Shown here: one piece after another, positions 32,822 through 36,081 of the stretch
Position numbering within the stretch: the stretch's first letter is position 1
How the letters are laid out: each line of letters begins with the position of its first letter
Source: an uncultured Gammaproteobacteria bacterium
GTDB lineage: Bacteria; Pseudomonadota; Gammaproteobacteria; Pseudomonadales; Pseudohongiellaceae
Length of the DNA: 36,081 nucleotides
Direction: 5' to 3'
Assembly: GCA_937898685.1 (NCBI GenBank)
Contig: CALEJT010000066.1
Span: 1 to 36,081 of the forward strand
Translations under genes and position numbers: made by a program
Notes under the pieces: generated by a model
What the model saw: only the letters and a program-made list of their open reading frames with translations
What the model was told of the DNA's origin: nothing
The model's database searches: none

Positions 32822-35017
32822 ATGACTCACAACATCTCTGCCAGCAATCTGCAGATCTCCCAAGTCCTGTACGACTTTATCGAAAAAGAGGCCGCGCCTC
32901 ACACCGGCATCAGTCCCCATAAATTCTGGGACGAGCTCAGCAAGATCGTCGAGGTACTGGCTCCGCGCAACCGCGAACTGTTGCGTAAACGCGATGAATT
33001 GCAGGAAAAAATCGATGCCTGGCATCGCGAGCACGACGTCGAGTACTACCTGTCGCATCGCGACGAGTACAAGAAATTTTTGCAGGACATCGGCTATCTA
33101 GTCCCAGTCGGTGAAGACTTCCGCATCGGCACGCGCGGCACCGATTACGAGATTTCCATCGTCGCCGGCCCGCAGCTGGTAGTGCCGGTGATGAATGCAC
33201 GTTATGCCCTCAACGCCGCCAACGCTCGCTGGGGTTCGCTGTTCGATGCGCTCTACGGAACTGACGTGATTCCGGAAACCGACGGTGCCGAAAAGGGCAA
33301 AAACTACAATCCCATCCGCGGCCAGAAAGTGATCGAGTACGCCGATGAACTGCTCGATCAGATCATCCCGCTCAAGCGCGGTCGCCACAGCCAGGTCACC
33401 GAATACCGCCTGGCCAACCAGAACGGGCATGTCGTGGTCGAGGTGGATCTGAAGGACCACACCACCACCGGGCTTTCGAACCCGGACAAACTCGTCGGCT
33501 TCCAGGGTGGCTTCACCTCCCCCACCTGCATGTTGTTCGCCAACCACGGTCTGCATCTCGAACTGCAGCTCGATCGCAACAGCCTGGTCGGCAGCCAGCA
33601 CCACGCCGGGGTGAAGGACATCGTCATGGAATCCGCCATGACCACGATCCAGGACTGCGAGGACTCCGTTGCCGCCGTGGACGCTGCCGACAAGGTTGCC
33701 GTGTACCGCAACTGGCTCGGCCTGATGAAAGGCACGCTCACCGAGAAAGTGTCCAAGGGCGACTCCACCTTCCTGCGTAAGCTGAATCCCGATCGCGTCT
33801 ATAAAGGTACGAGTGGCGAAACCGTCATCATGCAGGGCCGCAGCCTGCTGCTCGTGCGCAACGTCGGCCACCTGATGACCACCGATGCCGTGCTCGATTC
33901 CGAAGGCAACGAGATTCCGGAAGGCATTCTCGATGCGATGGTCACCACGCTCTGCGCACTGCATGACCTCAAAGGCAACAGCCCGTTCAAGAACAGCCGC
34001 GAAGGCAACATCTACATCGTCAAACCGAAGATGCATGGCCCCGAAGAAGTGGCCTTCACCAACGATCTGCTGTGCATGACCGAAGACGCGCTCGGCCTCG
34101 CCCGCAACACCATCAAGGTGGGTGTGATGGACGAAGAGCGTCGCACCAGCGTGAACCTGAAGGAATGCATCCGTGCCGTGAAGGACCGCATCTTCTTCAT
34201 CAACACCGGCTTCCTCGATCGCACCGGTGATGAAATCCACACCAGCATGCTCGCCGGTCCCTTCCTGCCGAAGGAAGCAGTGAAGGGCCAGCCGTGGATC
34301 GCCGCGTACGAAAACTCCAACGTCGACCAGGGCGTCGCTGCCGGCTTCACCGGCAAGGCGCAGATCGGCAAAGGCATGTGGGCCAAGCCGGACATGATGG
34401 CCGACATGATGGCGCAGAAGGTGATCCACCCGAACATGGGTGCGAACTGTGCGTGGGTGCCCTCGCCCACCGCCGCCACGCTGCACGCCATCCACTACCA
34501 TCAGATCAACGTCGCCAACACGCAGCGCGAACTGTCCTCGCGTCCGAAGGCCAGCGTGGACGACATCCTCACCATTCCGCTGATGTTGAAGAACGATCTC
34601 ACGCCGGAGCAGATCCAGGCCGAGCTCGACAACAACATCCAGGGCATCCTCGGTTACGTGGTGCGCTGGATCGATCAGGGTGTGGGTTGCTCCAAGGTGC
34701 CCGACATCCACAACGTCGGCCTGATGGAAGACCGCGCCACGCTGCGCATCTCCAGCCAGCACGTGGCCAACTGGCTGCTGCACGGCATCTGCACCGAAGA
34801 ACAGGTGATGGATACGCTCAAGCGCATGGCGATGGTGGTGGACAAGCAGAACGCCAACGATCCCAACTACACTCCGATGGCGCCGAGCTTCGATGGTATC
34901 GCCTTCAAGGCTGCCTGCGACCTTATCTTCAAGGGCCGCGAACAGCCCAACGGATACACCGAGCCGGTTCTGCATGCGCGTCGTCGCGAACTGAAGCGTC
35001 TGCGCGCTCAGCAGTAA
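32822..35017 (+). CDS. glcB: malate synthase G
   Basis: This 731-residue enzyme condenses glyoxylate with acetyl-CoA to give malate in the cytoplasm. It lets the cell grow on acetate or on glycolate/glyoxylate. It aligns in form with the long G isoform (about 725 residues) rather than the shorter A form. Metal-binding and active-site landmarks are present: VGVMDEERRTSVNL and LDRTGDEIHTSM carry the magnesium-binding Glu and Asp, and MEDRATLRISSQHVANWL carries the catalytic Asp. The long internal alpha/beta insert specific to the G form is kept. The gene is monocistronic, without glyoxylate-cycle partners nearby; isocitrate lyase or glycolate oxidase genes should lie elsewhere. Confidence 0.97.
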   Translation: MTHNISASNLQISQVLYDFIEKEAAPHTGISPHKFWDELSKIVEVLAPRNRELLRKRDELQEKIDAWHREHDVEYYLSHRDEYKKFLQDIGYLVPVGEDFRIGTRGTDYEISIVAGPQLVVPVMNARYALNAANARWGSLFDALYGTDVIPETDGAEKGKNYNPIRGQKVIEYADELLDQIIPLKRGRHSQVTEYRLANQNGHVVVEVDLKDHTTTGLSNPDKLVGFQGGFTSPTCMLFANHGLHLELQLDRNSLVGSQHHAGVKDIVMESAMTTIQDCEDSVAAVDAADKVAVYRNWLGLMKGTLTEKVSKGDSTFLRKLNPDRVYKGTSGETVIMQGRSLLLVRNVGHLMTTDAVLDSEGNEIPEGILDAMVTTLCALHDLKGNSPFKNSREGNIYIVKPKMHGPEEVAFTNDLLCMTEDALGLARNTIKVGVMDEERRTSVNLKECIRAVKDRIFFINTGFLDRTGDEIHTSMLAGPFLPKEAVKGQPWIAAYENSNVDQGVAAGFTGKAQIGKGMWAKPDMMADMMAQKVIHPNMGANCAWVPSPTAATLHAIHYHQINVANTQRELSSRPKASVDDILTIPLMLKNDLTPEQIQAELDNNIQGILGYVVRWIDQGVGCSKVPDIHNVGLMEDRATLRISSQHVANWLLHGICTEEQVMDTLKRMAMVVDKQNANDPNYTPMAPSFDGIAFKAACDLIFKGREQPNGYTEPVLHARRRELKRLRAQQ

Positions 35018-35027
35018 CGCAAGAAAA

Positions 35028-35078
35028 GGCGACTGGCGTCATGCGTCAGTCGCCGGCGCGACCGCGATGGCGTCGCGC
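35028..35078. repeat. two tandem stem-loops after glcB
   Basis: GGCGACTG (35028-35035) pairs with CAGTCGCC (35047-35054), extended by inner GC pairs. GCGCGAC (35056-35062) pairs with GTCGCGC (35072-35078). No T-run follows, so it is not a classical terminator. It may stabilise the glcB mRNA 3' end or reduce read-through into the next gene. Confidence 0.5.
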
Positions 35079-35139
35079 AAGACAGGAAGCAGTAAAACAA
35101 CAACGATGAACCACTTCCACATCCTTCGAGGGGACCATC

Positions 35140-35943
35140 ATGAATTCGCAGCACCTCCTCCGCGCCGCCGCTCTTGGCGCCTTGTTCCTCACCGCCACCG
35201 CCCAGTCTGACCTCCCGGCTCCGAATGCCGAAGGCGTCAGCACCGGCCACACGCATCTGGTGGTGCCCGATGTCGCCAAGCATCGCGAAATCTGGAAGTC
35301 CTTCGGCGCCAAGGAACTGACCTCCGGCCGTCTCGAACTGCTGGGCTTCCCCGGCATGTACATCCTGCTGCGTGAAGGTCAGCCCACCGCTCCCTCCGGC
35401 GACACCAGCGCCAACCACATCGCCTTCTCGGTGCCCAGCTACGCCGAAGGCAAGGCGAAGCTCGACGCCGTGGGCGCCACCTATGTGATCGACAACGAAG
35501 CGAATGGCCAGATCCTTGCCGACCTGCCCGACGGAGTGCGCATCGAATTCCTGGTGGATCCCGCGCAGCAGGAACCGATCGTGTTCCATCACACGCATCT
35601 CGCCGCCGAGGATCAGCCGGCACTGCGTGACTGGTACGTGCAAGTGTTCGGTGCCGACGTCGGCGAACGCGGCGGCATGCCTTCGGCCCTCATTCCCGGC
35701 GGCCGCATCGACGTGATCGCCGCCCGAGGCGCCACGCCCAAACCCTCGCAGGGCGCCGCCATCGACCACATCGGTTTCGAAGTGACCGACATGAACGCCT
35801 TCGCTGCCAAGATGGAGCGTTTGGGCATCAAGTTCGATCGTCCCCCCGAGCGCCGCGACGACATCAATCTCACCATCGCCTTCATCACCGATCCCGTTGG
35901 CACCTACATCGAGATCACGCAAGGTTTGGCAGACGTCGAGTGA
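35140..35943 (+). CDS. exported two-domain VOC (glyoxalase/dioxygenase-like) protein
   Basis: This 267-residue protein has an apparent signal peptide (LLRAAALGALFLTATA, cleaved before QSDLPAP). Two vicinal-oxygen-chelate modules follow. Each keeps a possible His/His/Glu metal set: GHTHLVV, NHIAFSV and RIEFLVD in the first; HHTHLAA, DHIGFEV and TYIEITQ in the second. VOC proteins include glyoxalases, ring-cleaving dioxygenases and epimerases; most are cytoplasmic, so export is unusual. GAGGGG 6 nt before ATG fixes the start. It follows glcB by 122 nt, separated by two hairpins, and ends with a strong terminator. Substrate is unknown. Confidence 0.85.
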   Translation: MNSQHLLRAAALGALFLTATAQSDLPAPNAEGVSTGHTHLVVPDVAKHREIWKSFGAKELTSGRLELLGFPGMYILLREGQPTAPSGDTSANHIAFSVPSYAEGKAKLDAVGATYVIDNEANGQILADLPDGVRIEFLVDPAQQEPIVFHHTHLAAEDQPALRDWYVQVFGADVGERGGMPSALIPGGRIDVIAARGATPKPSQGAAIDHIGFEVTDMNAFAAKMERLGIKFDRPPERRDDINLTIAFITDPVGTYIEITQGLADVE

Positions 35944-35959
35944 TCCTCGACACGAAACA

Positions 35960-35988
35960 AAAAAGGGCGGAAATTTCCGCCCTTTTTG
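35960..35988 (+). terminator. strong intrinsic terminator after the VOC gene
   Basis: A perfect palindrome at 35960-35987 has arms AAAAAGGGCGGAAA and TTTCCGCCCTTTTT, giving a GC core with A- and T-tracts on both sides. It can work in both directions. The remaining bases to 36081 show no gene. Confidence 0.92.
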
Positions 35989-36081
35989 CAATATCTCTCA
36001 TAGCTCCCACTACACTAACTCGCCTTACCTAGTACAGCGTACATCACGGCGTCGTTATCGTTTCACCTCATAGTGATGAGA

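Noticed and set aside
33098..34975. A 625-codon open frame antisense to glcB
   Set aside because: It is a codon-bias shadow of malate synthase G, which is unmistakable on the plus strand.

Overview
The window reads as about 60% GC DNA from a Gammaproteobacterium. This is inferred from gene content: malate synthase G, DUF2244 and BPSS1780-type membrane proteins, an SseA-type sulfurtransferase, and an NtrC-type two-component pair. I cannot place it to family. Coding density is high. I saw no tRNA, rRNA, CRISPR array, insertion sequence or prophage gene. The catabolic genes (tannase family, glyoxylate-utilising malate synthase) suggest a heterotroph.

Region 1 (1-9218, minus strand) is a tight five-gene operon built around DabA, the carbonic-anhydrase-like subunit of the DAC (DabAB) inorganic-carbon accumulation system. 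The usual partner is one NuoL-like protein, DabB. Here DabA lies among four NuoL/NuoM-type proton-channel proteins: NuoM-like, DabA, DabB, NuoM-like, NuoM-like. The last gene runs off the window edge. This expanded system is the most unusual feature of the window.

Region 2 (9497-13777, plus strand) starts with an arylsulfotransferase-like propeller, a small secreted or membrane protein, a three-helix membrane protein resembling EMC3/DUF106, and a PAPS-type sulfotransferase. They are probably one operon. A lone exported copper-monooxygenase-like protein and a strong terminator follow.

Region 3 (13912-21935) holds a MacAB-like ABC export operon on the minus strand (adaptor, ATPase, permease). 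Upstream of it are a good sigma-54 promoter and a palindromic upstream activator site. A GNAT acetyltransferase follows, then an NtrC-family response regulator and its histidine kinase, which very likely control the exporter.

Region 4 (21937-28242) is mostly small envelope genes: an exported NHL propeller, DUF6498, a PGPGW-like protein, DUF2238, an endonuclease/exonuclease/phosphatase protein, DUF2892, DUF2244 and BPSS1780. It ends with a mercaptopyruvate sulfurtransferase.

Region 5 (28378-36081) carries an exported tannase/feruloyl-esterase-family hydrolase, a large exported propeller protein with one CxxCH haem motif, malate synthase G, and an exported two-domain VOC protein. Most of these units are bounded by clear intrinsic terminators.
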